DNA of 64,000 nt from Charina bottae (lineage: Eukaryota; Chordata; Lepidosauria; Squamata; Charinaidae): contig JALMGJ010000003.1 in the NCBI GenBank assembly GCA_023362775.1, forward strand, positions 176,916,274 to 176,980,273, in the 5' to 3' direction. Below the pieces are notes generated by a model, which was not told the DNA's origin, did no database searches, and saw nothing but the letters and a program-made list of their open reading frames with translations. The position numbers were made by a program, and so were the translations under genes. Every line of letters starts with the position of its first letter. Position 1 is the stretch's first letter. Shown here piece by piece: positions 11,800 through 24,785 of the stretch.

Positions 11800-12237
11800 T
11801 GTTGGGATTCTCAGGAGTCAACTCAGCATTGTCTCATAAGCAAAATAGGGGGTCTTTCTAGTAAACGCATCTCTACTGTGCTTGTGGGATGTTACCTGGG
11901 TCACCTGATTTCCTCTTCCTCCTTCTTCTTGGTTTGGGGGATTAACATTCTCCATTACGCTTTGGGCACACCTGCAAGCAGGAGGGCTGCACCATGCAGC
12001 TCTCGACCATTACATCTCACTTGCACGCAGATCTACTATGAATCTACTTGTATCCAGATCTCCTGAATAAATGTAAGCTATCTCTATTTTTCTTCATCTA
12101 GCTAATGTGTGAAGACTGAATTTATTTCTGAATGTAATTAAGCTTAAAGTGCAAGTTCCCTGCTGGTTCACGCTTCTACTCTGTAAGATTGTTGTTAGCT
12201 GCTTGGAGTTCTTCTATTAACCTTCAAGACTCCATCA
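11800..12237 (+). mobile_element. Solo LTR, family 2, copy B
   Basis: A 438-bp LTR from TGTTGGGATT to ACTCCATCA, with a perfect 5-bp target duplication ATAAT on both sides. AATAAA lies near 12065. It matches copies A and C closely. No internal region is present, so it is a solo LTR left by recombination between two LTRs. Confidence 0.88.
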
Positions 12238-12242
12238 ATAAT

Positions 12243-13384
12243 ATCATTGAAAATCTATACATTAAAGCTACAGTTTAAGCCACAGACTTCATAAAGTAGC
12301 CACAGTTTAACCAAAGATATTCTATGGGCTTTATCCTGCCATAAAATTTTTCTTATTAACTTGCTCATCTGTATAAAATATCTAATAACAATTAACAATG
12401 GAATCCCTTTAAGATATACATCAACCTCAATGCAATATTCATTTTAATAGCACTGATTCTACCTCAAAGGCCTAATGGGAGTTTGAACCATTGAGATGTA
12501 TCTATTGAAACTGCATCTATGTGTTTATCCATTCAGCCAGCAATCTTCTCCACATAAACATTGCTAAAATACCCGAGAATTGCACCAAGCGAAAACAACC
12601 CAGCACTGCGGTGACAAATTAACTAGGCTCAAGATGGATTCTTAGCTATCATCAAGAAACAAAAACAAACACACACCCCATTTTGTGATTTAACAGAAAC
12701 CAAGGAGGTAGGCAGCAGGGAGTGCTTAGAAAATATGCCAGTATTATTAGATTGCAACACATAGCTTGAAAGTAAAATTGCCCACATCAATCAAACATTT
12801 AGACAACATGTTCACGAGGACCAAGTGAAAAAAGAGCTTTCATATTTTTGTGACATGTTGAGCTCCAGTTGCTTTGTGTTTTGCCTGAGTAAGGTATTAC
12901 AAGGGACAATTATTTATTAAAATAAACACAATCAAATGTCTTAATAACTCATTTTATAGACATTAAAGTTCATTCAAAAAGAAGTCCTACCTCTAAATGC
13001 CAATTCAACTACTTATACACTTCAGGATTGCAATTTACATCCTGCCAACCCATGGTGATTTTAATAGCTGCAAAGTGGGCAGACGCTAATCAACTGATGG
13101 AGATTCTTGCAGCCCATACCCGTTTCTAGTTCCAGACACAGTTTGAACAAACATCTAGTTTAAATCATCAAGTCCTTTAATCATGTTTACTCCAAACCAT
13201 TCTTCCACATGGAAGAATTAGCTGAATTTCTGTCATGGAGCTGACTAAAGTAGAGATAGCTGGTTAGGGGAGAAGTCCATTTATGTGTCTTCAGGTACAA
13301 GTGATCATTACATCCCAGCTTTAATGTTCTAATCCAGCCTCCCCCTTTCCAGCCAGGCACTTTCATAATCTGCTATATTGAACT
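12243..13384. other. No gene seen
   Basis: About 1.1 kb of sequence with no recognisable gene, repeat or RNA. Confidence 0.55.
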
Positions 13385-13475
13385 ATATAATTATATAGGA
13401 TGAACTACAGCTCCTCTCATTACCAATCAGAAGGGCAATGCTGGCTGGGAATTCTGGGAGATGCAGATCCAACAC
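13385..13475. mobile_element. Degraded short MITE-like palindrome
   Basis: The left half reads GAACTACAGCTCCTCTCATT and the right half contains GGCTGGGAATTCTGGGAG, an imperfect inverted arrangement seen in hAT MITEs of amniotes and in the better-preserved copy at 18737..18834. No clear duplication remains. Confidence 0.4.
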
Positions 13476-14351
13476 TTCCAGAAGCCACCAGATTACGAAA
13501 GGCTGTTCTTGGCAATGATTGGTGAACACATTATTACCACAGATTGTCTAACAACAGTTCAGTCAATAAATTGTAATTGGCAAGGTTCTCACAAGAAACT
13601 AAACTGCAAACAAATAAATGTTGGTTTAACTCAAAGTGCAATCCCAGTCAATGACTGGTTGTGAAAGGAGCTTATTCTACATTTTGCCTGGGTTCATGTA
13701 ACACACTACTGTAAGTAATCACAGGTATCCATGGGAGCAGGCAAGGGAAAGCAAGTGACATGTGACAGTAGATGACACTGTGATGTTGTACAGTAATGTA
13801 CATTCCATACCTTATTTGCATCACAACTACCAAAGGGTAGAGCTTGCATCATGATGTCACAATGCATGTGTTGTCATTTTGGCATCACCGTGATTATGGA
13901 TGGTATGTATGCATAGTTTAACCATGTTTTACTGAATAAGCTAAAATAAACTGGGTTTCCATGCCACAATAAGTGGATTTAAATAGCACAGTATTCCAAA
14001 ATCAAGCAGACCATGTTACGGTTTAATGCTGAGATTTCAACACCTACCAATGCTCAATGTGAATATATATATATATACTGTATATGGTAAGCTGATATGC
14101 TGCAAAGTAAAGCACCAGCCCCAATCCTCTTCTTTATTTCTAGGAATGCTGTAGATATTAAAGAGGCCATTTGCTTTCTCAGAAAATAGAAATGATGGAC
14201 CGCTGCAGTCCAGTGCTCTATTTGGGAGTGTGCCTACCCACCCAGGAAAAGTACGAAAGAAAGCAGGGGTAGTAGGACGCATGCTGCGGGAAAGAACGGC
14301 ATACTGCATTCTAGTAAATCAATATTTTGTATCCCGTTAATGTCCTCAACA
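13476..14351. other. No gene seen
   Basis: It holds a short TA-dinucleotide run near 14065 and two stretches resembling a scattered repeat with a TTCATGTAACACACTACTG-like motif near 13690. Nothing coding was recognised. Confidence 0.5.
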
Positions 14352-14498
14352 CCGCCATCTTGTGAGAAAGCACACCTTCCCACACCAGCAATTGTTTTGC
14401 CCGCCATCTTGTGAGAAAGCACGCCTTCCCACACCAGCAATTGTTTTGCCCGCCATCTTGTGAGAAAGCACGCCTTCCCACACCAGCAATTGTTTTGC
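14352..14498 (+). repeat. 49-bp minisatellite, three units
   Basis: Three head-to-tail 49-bp units start at 14352, 14401 and 14450, each beginning CCGCCATCTTGTGAGAAAGC. The first differs from the other two by one base. There are no spacers, so this is a plain tandem repeat. A minus-strand open frame through it is repetitive because the unit length (49) shifts frame at each copy. Confidence 0.95.
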
Positions 14499-16136
14499 AG
14501 AATGCCCACAATATGTTCTCAAAATGTATTCATCAACTCCAAAATAGTACAGACCCTATGCCTTATGTTATATGAAAACAATTTACGATTCAGATTTTAG
14601 AGGCTGCACCCATTCTCCATGTGGGGAACTTAATTTGTAGAAGATCAGACCTCAGTCTAGATGCAGAATGATTCCAACTTATGAACCTTTATTAAGTCTT
14701 TGAGTTGTTTGTTTTTTCCCTCTACACAGAATTCTCTTGTCTTTTATAGCTTTCCAGCAGTCAATTATTCTAGCGATACTTTCTTTATAAATGCTCACCT
14801 TAGAGATGCCAAAGAGAAACATTCCCTGCTAATATTTGCTCTCTTTTAAAGCATAATAAAGCTGGCAGAAAAAGCCAACAACAGCCTGCAAGAAAACAGG
14901 ACTGGGGAACATACAGCCTTCCAGATATTGCTGAACTACAAGTCCCCCACTATCCCTCTGCAATGTTCAGGGCTCACAGGATCCAGGCCCGGGTTTTGCT
15001 GATTCCAGGGCAATTCCGTCTGGGCTCCTGAAATGGGCCTGAGGGAAATAGAGGAGAAAGGGAGAATGTGAGAGGCTACAGCTAGCTTGCAGACAGCAGT
15101 TCTATGGGTAATTTAGTAAAGATTGTTCTGTTCAGTTCATCAGATGACTGAGGCTATGCTCATGCTGAAGCCGGAACACCACACCCTCTTCATAAGCCAC
15201 ACGGGCTATACCTGTGGGGACTTAAAGGCCGCAAGTTCCACACACCTTGTATAAGCATTCAAGCGTCAGCAGACAAAGCTGGGCTATAGGAAATGACATG
15301 AAATAGTGGAATACAGTAAGGTAAGGGTGTTGACCAAATAGCTAGGTTCAGACAGCACACTAAGGTATATTTTGCTTAACCACTGTACGTGTGAATCTAG
15401 CAGTCAATGCTTACAAGCCACAATGTCAGAAGTTGCACAACACACTAAGCCAAAACCAATATGATCATTGCGCAACAATGTAAATCTAGCTGAACTGCCT
15501 TATCTACTGCTGTTCTAAATTCATTTTTATCTAGATTGTGTTGGTTTAATTTGTATCTTGTTTCAATATTGATTAGTTCCAATTATATTGCATTTGTTGT
15601 ACACTGAAAACAGCTAAGGCTATCCTATGAACAAAAGAGCAGAGTAAAAAATAATTTAAAGCTTAATAGTAAAACAAACAGCAACAACATCTTTCTCTCA
15701 TGCCAACTCTTCTGCATAGCAACAAGGCCATCTGAAAGTCAACTCCATGATCCAGCTGCTGGTCAGAGTTCCCAAAAGTAGGAGATTATGCTAAAAAATG
15801 CAGCAAGCATGACAAACTTCTCCTCTCAAGATGTCTTTCAAGTACCGAACTATATCCTTATCACATTGCTTGAGTGCCTAGGCTTTAAACAAATAAAGCA
15901 TTTATTATGAAAAAATTGTGCCTATTATTATTCTAGTGCTGCCTTCTGCAACACAACCAGACCCAACCAGATACAATTTCCATCATCCTCAAGTACTGTA
16001 GATGATATGATCTGTACTCAGACATAGCTAGAAGTGCCAGGTTGGGGTTGTTCTATAACAAACTGCAAATAGGGGATGTTCAAAGAAAATAGCCAATGGG
16101 TGCTTGGGCTGAATGTGGTGCTACTATCTGCAAAGC
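14499..16136. other. No gene seen
   Basis: Mostly unassigned. Near 14903-14990 a stretch (ACTGGGGAACATACAGCC, then CTGAACTACAAGTCCCCCA) resembles the left half of a common amniote hAT MITE. Near 15345-15480 there is a copy of the scattered repeat with the motif AGACAGCACACTAAG. Confidence 0.5.
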
Positions 16137-16144
16137 CACTAGGG

Positions 16145-16414
16145 CAGTGCTTTTCAAACTGCCGCCGTTGGTGACACACCAACGGCGGCAGTGCGGGGGT
16201 GTGCACGGGGGTGGCGGCAGCGGCGGCAGCCTCCACTAAAACACGGAAGCGCTGATGGCGCACCGCTGCCGTCGCCGCCGCCATGCACACTACCACGCGC
16301 CCCTGCGCCGCTGCCGTGCACACCCCTGTCACTGCTTCCGGGTTGTGTTGCGACACACCAAACTGTGTGTTGCAACACACTAAACTGTCGCGACACACAG
16401 TTTGGAAAGCTATG
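16145..16414. mobile_element. hAT-type MITE, GCTTTCCAAACTG family, copy 1 (hairpin interior)
   Basis: It starts CAGTGCTTTTCAAACTG and ends CAGTTTGGAAAGCTATG, the reverse complement apart from a few bases. A perfect 8-bp duplication CACTAGGG flanks it (16137..16144, 16415..16422). The GC-rich interior holds the palindrome built from GGTGACACACCAACGGCGG. Open frames through it reflect GC content. Confidence 0.9.
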
Positions 16415-16422
16415 CACTAGGG

Positions 16423-18180
16423 AAATGGAAGCAATACCCTACCAACGTTTAGCATTTATATCAAAGAGAAGGAAGGCAGAATTTGGCTCCAGTTATCATA
16501 ATCATATAAGAAAGGAACAGGAAAAAGAAAAGAATTTGTTTTACGTCTGTAAAGGAAAAATCCAGAAGTTGATCCAATTTCTCATAACCATGGATGTAAG
16601 GAAGAATTCAGAATTCGACCAAGCCAGCAGATTACACTTCTGAACAGAGAAACAGGCAAAACTTAGTCAAACAAAAAGGGATTTATTTTTAAAAAAAGGC
16701 AAAGTCCCCCCATATTAGCAATACTTAGTCAAAGAGAATCCAAATTTTAAAATGCGCTGAAATTTTAAAACAAAATACGTATATCTCAAAAGCAGATTTT
16801 TTGAATAAAAAATAAAATAGGCCTCCATTTTTTTTTAAAGTTATACATGCAAGGTAAGACCTAGAAATGCTCTCTTTTCATCTGAAATGCAATGAAACAA
16901 ATCAACAACTACAGTGAACGTGGAAAATAGGATCAGCCCCAAGGGCTGGATCTTTCCCAAATCCACCTCCAAATCCCAAACCTGCTCACCATCAACGATG
17001 TCATCTGATTCTCAGGAAGGTGCCATTTCTAAGTGCCAGGAGCACTTTGAAGTAGCTCTTCCCTTGGAGACACTGCTAGAATACATTCTCAGCAGGGAGT
17101 GTTTTCACCAACTGGCTGCTGGGAGCCAGCTTCAACTGTGGCTGTTCAAAAGGAAGGTACAGAGTGGCTAAAAGCAGCTCCCTAGGAACTTGGGGTGCTT
17201 AATGGGAATCTATAAGACAGATGGAAAGTCTAATGGTTTCAAATAAACTAGCAACAATCAGTTTCCATGTATTACATCTTCCTAACTAGCAGATATACAG
17301 AACTTATATGTATGGATGCATTCAGTATTTCTTACATCCAAGTTGCCCCCTGCAACTGTATGATGAACTTGGAGACTAAGTTTAGCTGAACCAGCTTTGC
17401 TTTGCTATATCCCATAGATTAAATAGACTCTGGGCTCATACGCACCAACAGAAGCTAAAGAAGTTCCAAAGCTCAAGGCCGAGAATGTTCAGTCAATCAG
17501 CTTTCTACGGGCACCAGATGCTAATGAGACTTCAGATGTCCTTAATGTACATGTGGTGGAGGGAAATCAAAAGGAGTCAGAATCAATCAGAGAACCTTTT
17601 TTTTGGGGGGGTGGGGGGAGAAGGGAAACCAAATTCCTGTACTAGAAACCAGTGTTCTACCTATCTTCAAAGAACTAGTAGAATGTGTTCTTGGTCACAA
17701 GCTGTGCCAAACAGATAGATAGCTGGAGTTTGCTCCAAAATACAAAATGTTCTCTTCCAAATATATGTAGCTAGATTAACCAGCCATCAAAATGGCTTTT
17801 GCAACAGCTTTCTAACTGTCAATACCAGCGGGAAGATAAATATTTTCTCTCCTATTTTTTTAATGTGAAGAAAGAGGTTTTGTTAAAAAAAACAAAAATG
17901 TAAATCTATAATAAGAAAATAAAGCTGTAACAAGCAAACATCTAGACCTGCAATAAAACAATGCCAGTAGTAGAAATATGTCCTCTGTCTCTTCTGGACC
18001 TTTAAATCATATATGTGTATAAATATTGCCACCCCCTCCTTTTTTCCCACAGGATTCAAATCTGCCAGCCAGCTCTAGTCTCCATCTCCACTACATTTTC
18101 TATTTTCTTCTTTTTCTTTTCCAAACTGAAATACAATATTCTGTGCCTGATGAGAAAGCCCAGCTCTCAAAGGGCTTTTA
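16423..18180. other. No gene seen
   Basis: An 85-codon open frame at 16914..17171 has fairly balanced codon content but no recognised motif or splice context. The rest is AT-rich. Confidence 0.5.
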
Positions 18181-18611
18181 CAGGTAGCCCTTGCTTAACG
18201 ACCACAATTGGGCTGGCAACTCTGTCACTAAGCAACATGGTCATTAAGTGAGGCATCATGTGACCGTGATGGACTTACAACCTCATTTCCGCCATGGTTG
18301 TTAAGTGAATCACCTGCAGTATTAAGTGAGGCATCACGTGATCAGGACTCAAGATTTTACTGCTGGCTTCTCCATTGACTCTGCTTGTCGGAAGCCGGTT
18401 GTGAAGCACACAAATGTCGATCACGTGACCACAGGAGGCTGCGACGGTCGTAAAAGCCCACTGGTTGTGAAGCGCCCAAATCTCGATCATGTGACTACAA
18501 GGACGCTGTGATGGTCGTAAGTGCAAGGACTAGTCACAAAGTTACTTTTTCAGTGCCATTGTAACTTTGAATGGTCACTAAACAGGACACACATTAAGTG
18601 AGGACTACCTG
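18181..18611. mobile_element. TA-flanked MITE, CAGGTAGTCCTC family, copy 1
   Basis: The ends are inverted: CAGGTAGCCCTTGCTTAACG at the left and TTAAGTGAGGACTACCTG at the right. A TA precedes the left end. Its interior repeats phrases like GGTCATTAAGTGA and TGATCACGTGACC. The inverted ends and TA flank fit a Tc1/mariner-type non-autonomous element. The family is related to the copies at 19350 and 54474. Confidence 0.75.
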
Positions 18612-18736
18612 TGTATTGTTTCAGGGATGTCCATGGAGGCAATGCCATCTTGACTTTTTAAATCCCCCTGCGGACATCCCTTTTTTATTCATATTGTTTG
18701 CAGGACTTTTTTAAATAGGAAAGTGTTTGTCTACAG

Positions 18737-18834
18737 CAGTGTTTCTCAACCTCAGCAACTTTAAGCATGCTGGCTGGGGAATTCTGGGAGTTGAAGTCCA
18801 CACAGCTTAAAGTTGCTAAGGTTGAAAAACACTG
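18737..18834. mobile_element. Short hAT-type MITE, 98 bp
   Basis: It begins CAGTGTTTCTCAACCTCAGC and ends GCTAAGGTTGAAAAACACTG, near-perfect inverted repeats. An exact 8-bp duplication GTCTACAG flanks it (18729..18736, 18835..18842). The centre carries GGGGAATTCTGGGAGTTGAA, typical of this amniote MITE group. Confidence 0.9.
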
Positions 18835-19349
18835 GTCTACAGAGTTCAAGATGTGATAGCTCACTTCTTGTCTCCTAGTAGCTCCACATGGCTTTGCTAC
18901 CGTTAGTATTCACTATACCAGTGGAATTAAAAGCAAACTGTGATGATGCCAAAATGACAACACACCTGTGCTGATGTCATCACGCAAATACTGCCCTTAC
19001 ATATTTGTGTTCCAATGGCCGATGCAAAGATGGAAGTCATGGCATTTTTGTGACAATGTTGTCACCTAGCTTTATCATTTCCCCTCCCACAGATACTCAT
19101 GTCACAGATGAACTTATGCAATGTTTGTATACTAAACTAAATCACAGTTCTGCAAAACTATTGATTACTGTTTACAAACTGCAATAACTGAAATTGCATA
19201 ATAGCTAGGTTTTTTTAAAATTTATGCAATTTATCTACCACCTCAGGACTCACAGACACTTTATTAGGGTCTTAGACCAACAATACCTAAATAAAATACA
19301 ACTGAAAAAGAAAGTACAACTAATAGTGCTGAAATAGCAATAGACATTA

Positions 19350-19478
19350 CAGGTAATCCTCACTTAATGGCTCTAATTGGGACTGGAAACGGCATCATTA
19401 AGCGATGCGGTCATAAGTCGAAAAACCAAATGACCACTATCGCTTAACGCCGTTTAAAATCAGATATTAAAATACCTG
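19350..19478. mobile_element. TA-flanked MITE, CAGGTAGTCCTC family, copy 2 (deleted)
   Basis: The left end CAGGTAATCCTCACTTAATG and right end TATTAAAATACCTG are inverted, with TA on both sides (19348..19349, 19479..19480). At 129 bp it is an internally deleted relative of copy 1. Confidence 0.75.
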
Positions 19479-19480
19479 TA

Positions 19481-20447
19481 ATAGAAGCATAAATAAAACA
19501 TCTGCAATAAAGAACCTAAGTTGAAAGGTGCAGGATAAATGTATTCACAATAAAGCATCTCTATAACTTCCAACATTGACGCGTCCATGGTAAGAACTAA
19601 AAAAAAATCCACTTAACTTAGTGTTAAGGCAAATTTGTAGTGGGGAAAAAAAAAACCAATCAAGCAGACACATAGCTTTACTAAAAGAGCAACTATGGTT
19701 TTGGGCTTTCAGCATTCCTTGTTTAACATCAGTTGCAACAGCAGGCCCCGCCAACTTGCATCCATGCCTCACCGACACACAGCAGGAGAGCAACAGCCAG
19801 AAGCAGGGCAGCAAGTCGCCGATCTCGACCAGGCACTACAGATCATCCCTGCTAAGAAGAAAGCGTGGCCCTAGGCCTGGGCGGGGAAGGCCAGCCCCGT
19901 AGCCCTACATTGAGGGCCAGGGCCTGTTGGCTTCCCCTGGTAGCGAGGAGCTGGAGTGGGGACAGAAGGGCCGAAACAGGCACCTCATACTGCCCACTGT
20001 CTTTAACCTTCCTCCTGGTGGCTTCCCTCCAGCTAACCCAGCTGGAAAAGCAGGGGATAGCAGGGAAGTAATGCAAGACTGTCCTCTCAAAGGGCCTCCC
20101 TGGACTTGACAGCTCTTAGCCAGGGTGGAGGAGAACACCTTCCTGCTTTGGGAAGGAGGGGCAGAAACAGGTAGCAACAGCAGTGGCAATGTACCACAAT
20201 AACCCCTCAAAAACCTGACCCGGAGGGGAAAACACCTGGTAGCATTCCTGGTGCAGCCCCTGCCAGCTGCATCCTGCTGCTTGTTCCTCCCTGCCAATCA
20301 CCCAGAGCTGCACCCAGATTTGGGGGAGGGGTGTACCAGTGCAGCACTGGCTGGACAACCAACTTGCTAACCATGAATCCCAACGGGGCTGCTTTGTCCC
20401 TTACTTTCCATCCATAACAGCCTTGTAAGACAGGTAAGTCTTAAAGA
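19481..20447. other. Moderately GC-rich stretch, no gene recognised
   Basis: The part from about 19740 to 20360 is richer in GC than its surroundings and carries overlapping open frames on both strands (longest 19905..20297 minus, 130 codons) with no recognised motif. It could be an old repeat or exon-bearing DNA. I could not decide. Confidence 0.45.
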
Positions 20448-20733
20448 GAACTAAAGGTAAAGGTTCCCCCGCACAGTCGTGTCCGACTCTAGGGGCCGAT
20501 GCTCATCTCCGTTTGTTAGCCGAAGAGCCAGAGCTGTCCGAAGAGCTTCTGCGGTCATGTGGCCGGCATGACACACGCGGAATGCTGTTACCTACCCACC
20601 GAAGTGGTACCTATTAATCTACTTGCATTTGCATGCTTTCAAATTGCTAGGTTGGCAAGAGCTGGGGCAAGTGCGGGAGCTCACTCCGTCACGCAGCAAT
20701 TGGGTCTTGAACCGCCGACCTTCTGATCGACAA
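20448..20733 (-). mobile_element. Sauria-type SINE (tRNA-derived, BovB-like tail)
   Basis: On the minus strand the sequence has a tRNA B-box region (AGGTCGGCGGTTCAAGACCC), a middle with GTAGATTAATAGGTACCACT and CATGCCGGCCACATGACC, and an end CTAGAGTCGGACACGACTG followed by a GGTAAAGGTTCC-type box seen reversed at the plus-strand start. This order is known for Sauria SINEs of squamates, whose tail is shared with BovB LINEs. The tRNA A box is missing or degraded, so the copy is 5' truncated. Confidence 0.88.
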
Positions 20734-23159
20734 GCCAAACCAATTTCTCATGTATTGGTTAATGAAAATTGTGGCCAGAGTGAAGTGGCCAAAGAAAAGA
20801 GAAAGCATTAAAGCAATACAGTTCTTTTTATTTAATAAATGTATATTTATCAGCATATACAGTATGATATTCTTTATTTTCTTCATTTTTTACTCACTAG
20901 AGACTTACATCAATGAATGAATGAGCTTCAGTGCTATAGCCCTTGAGCTAATAAATGAGTTCTCATCAGGCTCTCATGACCATTTGAGTTGGAGACCCCT
21001 TGAATTATAGTCTGATGCCACCTTTATAAATAGCAAAGATTTGTACAAATATTTACAAGCTTTCAGAATAACTAAAGATTAAAAAAATAGGATTGGGGGA
21101 GATAGAGTTTTAAGCTGCAGCCTTAAGCACATTTACTAACGAATTTCTGAGTAATCCGATTGTAGGAATCCGTTACCAATAGCTTTCACATAGGTCTGGT
21201 TCATGCATAACTCTAAGCTAGGCATGTATTAAGTAAAGTTTGTTGACTTTTGGCATTATGTACCCAAAACAAGCAAAACACATTATGGCTTAACATAATA
21301 TCTGAATCCAGCCAATCCTCAATACTTTTTACTGCCAAAGTTTATTAAGGTTTAGTCATGGAGCTACCATAAAAGGTACTTGAAGATCTCTCCTGAAACA
21401 GCACACTGGACCTGCCTAAGTTAGTTGTTGCTGACTGCTCTTCTCATCTAAAAACTTGCCAAGCTTTCTTTCCAAAAAGAGGAAAAATGAAGGTTATATT
21501 TATATCCTTGCACTTGGGGATGGAGAGGAAATTTATTAGGTTTACATTGTAATGTGAATTTACCCAATTCAATCTTCCCAAACTTGGTACAAACTAAAAT
21601 ATTTCTTAATTTTACAATGCAGTTTATAACTTAAAATGTACATCAATGCATATATTAGGGAAAGCATAAGAGAAATAAATTACATTTGGAAAAATTGTTT
21701 GAAACAAATGTGTATATTTGAAAAAAATATATATTCAAAAATGTCCATGCCAGGAGGGCACACAAAGATGCACATAAATGTTTGTGCAAATTTCAAGGAT
21801 TTACAACCAGATACTTAGGTATAAAAATTAAGTAAAATTAAACTTGACAGATGAACTTACTTGTACCTTTCTCTGAATTAAAATCTCTGTGGTTCTCTGC
21901 TGAGCATTCATTGAATATCATATTCAAATAAAGACTGAATTCATGCACTACCACTGTCTGCATTAATTTACACAGAAGATTTAGTTGAGGACGCTGATGC
22001 TGCAAGAACATTGAACAAATATGAGAATGTAATGCTGGAGTTCTTGGATCCAAAACTGAGCATAGTCAAACATATATCTTGGATTTTAAAAAATCAATTT
22101 GGAGCAATGATAAGGAGGATGCTGTGGTGGGAGTAGCTAATGAGAAAAGGAGCTCCAGAAGGTTGGGATTATCTAAAGATAGTCAAAGCAAAAGTAATTA
22201 CAAACAATACCAATCAGGATGAAATAAATAGGGAACAGCCAAATAAGTCCATGTAACTACATGAAAAGTTTGGTGAAAATCTGAAAACAAAACAGAACAC
22301 ATACAGGAAATGCAAAGAGAATCTAGGAGCAATACAGACCAGTAGACTATAGCTGGTATTACGAAAGAAAAACTCAGAATGAGTTAAAGTTAGCAAAGAA
22401 TGTGTCTTTTAATATGTTCAAAATAAAAATAATCAGTATACCAGCTGCTTAATGATGAAGAGGAAATGCTAACAGGTAATGAAGTAAAGGCAAAACTACT
22501 GAACTCTTCTCCATCCAAAAAACTACAGTATGTGTTCCATCAAGAAATTATGAAGGGGCAGGACTGATGCTAAAAACTGATAGAAACACAGTCAGAAATT
22601 ATATCTCCACTTTGAAAACATATAAATCTCTAGAATTAAAAGTGCATCCTAAGACACTGTAGAAGTACTTGATGGTCCGGTTGAATCCTTATGTATTATC
22701 CTTGAGAAATCCTGGAGAACTCATGAAGTGCCAAATGAATAGAGGGGAGTAAATCCTTATTGTTCATATAGTAAATAATGAGGGAGAATTCTTAAAAATA
22801 TTAGATATGGCTCCCTACAGTTATGATAGGTTACTTTATAAACTATACATCTCATTTTTTCACACATTTTATTTACATAGAATCAAGCTACGATCTTGGT
22901 TCTTCCCTCAGCAAATCATAATTATAATGGATGAGAATTTATTATGAGCCCATACTCAGGAATGGGCAACTTGTAGTCCAATCGAAGAGACTTGTAGTCC
23001 TCCAGCCGTATTTTAATTCCAACTCAATGGCATGTTAAAGACAAATTCAAAAAGGTACTAGTTAAGATTAGAACCACCCACCTCCACATTCTGGCAAGCA
23101 GGAGTGCTCCAAAACAAACAGGTGTGTTACTGGGAAAAGGCTGCATCCAATGGGGAAAC
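20734..23159. other. No gene seen
   Basis: About 2.4 kb of AT-rich DNA. From about 22080 to 22800 scattered phrases (for example GATGAAGAGGAAATGCTAAC) hint at a very old LINE, but no frame is readable. Confidence 0.5.
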
Positions 23160-23167
23160 CTTTAGGC

Positions 23168-23455
23168 CACAGCTTTCCAAACTGTGTGTCGTGACACAAA
23201 AGTGTGTCGCCTGCAGGGCCCAGGTGTCTCGCGTCAAAACCCGGAAGTGCTGATGGCGCGCGGCGGCGGGCCATCAGCGCTTCCGGGTTTTCGCATGGCA
23301 CACAAGGACACCGCTGCTGTCACCGCTGCGGCACGCGAAAATCCGAAAGCGCCACAGTGGTGGCAGCGCACAAAATCCGAAAGCGGCGGTGGCGCTTCCA
23401 GGTTTTTGTGCACCGCCGATGCTGTGTCGCCACAGGAAAACTTTGGAAAGCCATG
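23168..23455. mobile_element. hAT-type MITE, GCTTTCCAAACTG family, copy 2 (hairpin interior)
   Basis: It starts CACAGCTTTCCAAACTGTG and ends ACTTTGGAAAGCCATG, with a perfect 8-bp duplication CTTTAGGC (23160..23167, 23456..23463). The interior is GC-rich, with repeated CCGGAAGTGCTGATGG-like words in both orientations that can pair. Confidence 0.88.
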
Positions 23456-23463
23456 CTTTAGGC

Positions 23464-23989
23464 CATGAGAGCCAAATTAGATGAGATTTCCCATCCTCTG
23501 CTATAAATCCATTCAACTCAGTGGCACTGTACAGTATTCCTCTTTAACAATGCTTGATCTATTATTAAGCAGTATCTAGGGATAAGTGATATCAAATATT
23601 TCAATGATAGTTGATTTACTTCAGTAAATACAATCAACTCAGGATGTATCTTCAGTGCCCTAAATTTTGTTTTCTTTTATTATGATGTTTAACTTCAACG
23701 TGGATGCTGTGGGCGTAGGGGTTTTTATTCAAATGTGCCATTTTTCCCTTTAACATTTGCATAATAAAGTGCATTTTAATCTAGTTATTGAATTTACCTG
23801 GAAAAGAATACCAAGCACTCTTAATTCCGAATTGAGCAAATTATGGAAAATTTTAATATAAGCCTTTTATATTAAGCCTCTTAGCTCACATACCTGAAGC
23901 ATTTTCTTCCATGACTTCTACTGGTACAGGGTGTAACCTGTGGATTTAACTATACAAAATTTCAAATGAAAAGGAAGAGCAAGCCCTAA
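23464..23989. other. No gene seen
   Basis: AT-rich; nothing recognised. Confidence 0.55.
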
Positions 23990-24785
23990 TTCCTGCCCAC
24001 TCCAGCTGGTGGCATGAAACCTTCTGAGCACTGAGGCTATAGCTGAGTTTGCCGGGGAACTAGGCAGATATAAGATAAGGAATAAGAATGCAGGGCCCAA
24101 GTGACTGAGGGCTCCATACATAGTTAGTAGAACCTTGAACTACTGAAGCCAAAAGCAGTGCATGAAGCTCCAGAACCATGAGAGTGATAGAACTGAACTC
24201 CGTATTTTGTGCAGCCTGAAGTTTCTGTATTTGCTTCATAAGAAGCTCCTCGGAGAGTCAGTTTCAATAGTCCAACCTAGAGATTACCAAATGTGCACTG
24301 CCACTGCTAGGTCAACAGTTGAGAGAAAAAGTTAGATCTGATTAAACAGCTTCAGGTGACAGAAGCAGCTCCAGACCACAGCCTATAATTAAGATGTCAT
24401 GGTAACAGAGTGATCTGTTGTGATAATGAGCTTCAAGCCTCAGTCACAATCTTATGATGGATTCCCAAAAATGATATACCGCTGCCCTCCTGTATCCGTT
24501 TTCTCAGATGCTTCTCTCTGCTTAACACCAATAGTTTGGTTTTATCAGGATTAAGCTTCAAGAGACTCAAAATCTTCTAGATAAAAATATCAGGCCCACA
24601 TTGGGAGAGCACACAGCCCCACTCAAATCTGACCCCCGTGAAATAGTGACCAATATCACCAATGTACAAATGATACTGCAACTCATGGAATTTAATCTGT
24701 TCTCCCAATGATCCCATGTACATTCTGAACATGAAGGGAGAGAGGATGTGTCCTTGTGTAATATCCTTAAAGACGGGACACAGAA
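23990..24785 (-). mobile_element. Degraded minus-strand L2/CR1-like LINE fragment
   Basis: Block order follows the antisense L2 pattern seen elsewhere in the window: an AGGGCTCCATACATAG-like box, GAACCTTGAACTACTGAAGC, then AATAGTCCAACCTAGAGATTA and a distal TGTACATTCTGAACATGAAG region where the RT core would lie. No frame is open. It ends where the younger plus-strand L2 begins. Confidence 0.5.

Noticed and set aside
14352..14498. Regularly spaced repeats, CRISPR-like at first glance
   Set aside because: The units are contiguous 49-bp copies with no unique spacers, and the surroundings are vertebrate. It is a minisatellite.
16914..17171. 85-codon open frame with balanced composition
   Set aside because: No recognised motif, no convincing splice signals and no support from neighbours.
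19905..20297. 130-codon minus frame in a GC-richer stretch
   Set aside because: No recognised domain. Several overlapping frames suggest composition, although an unrecognised exon cannot be excluded.
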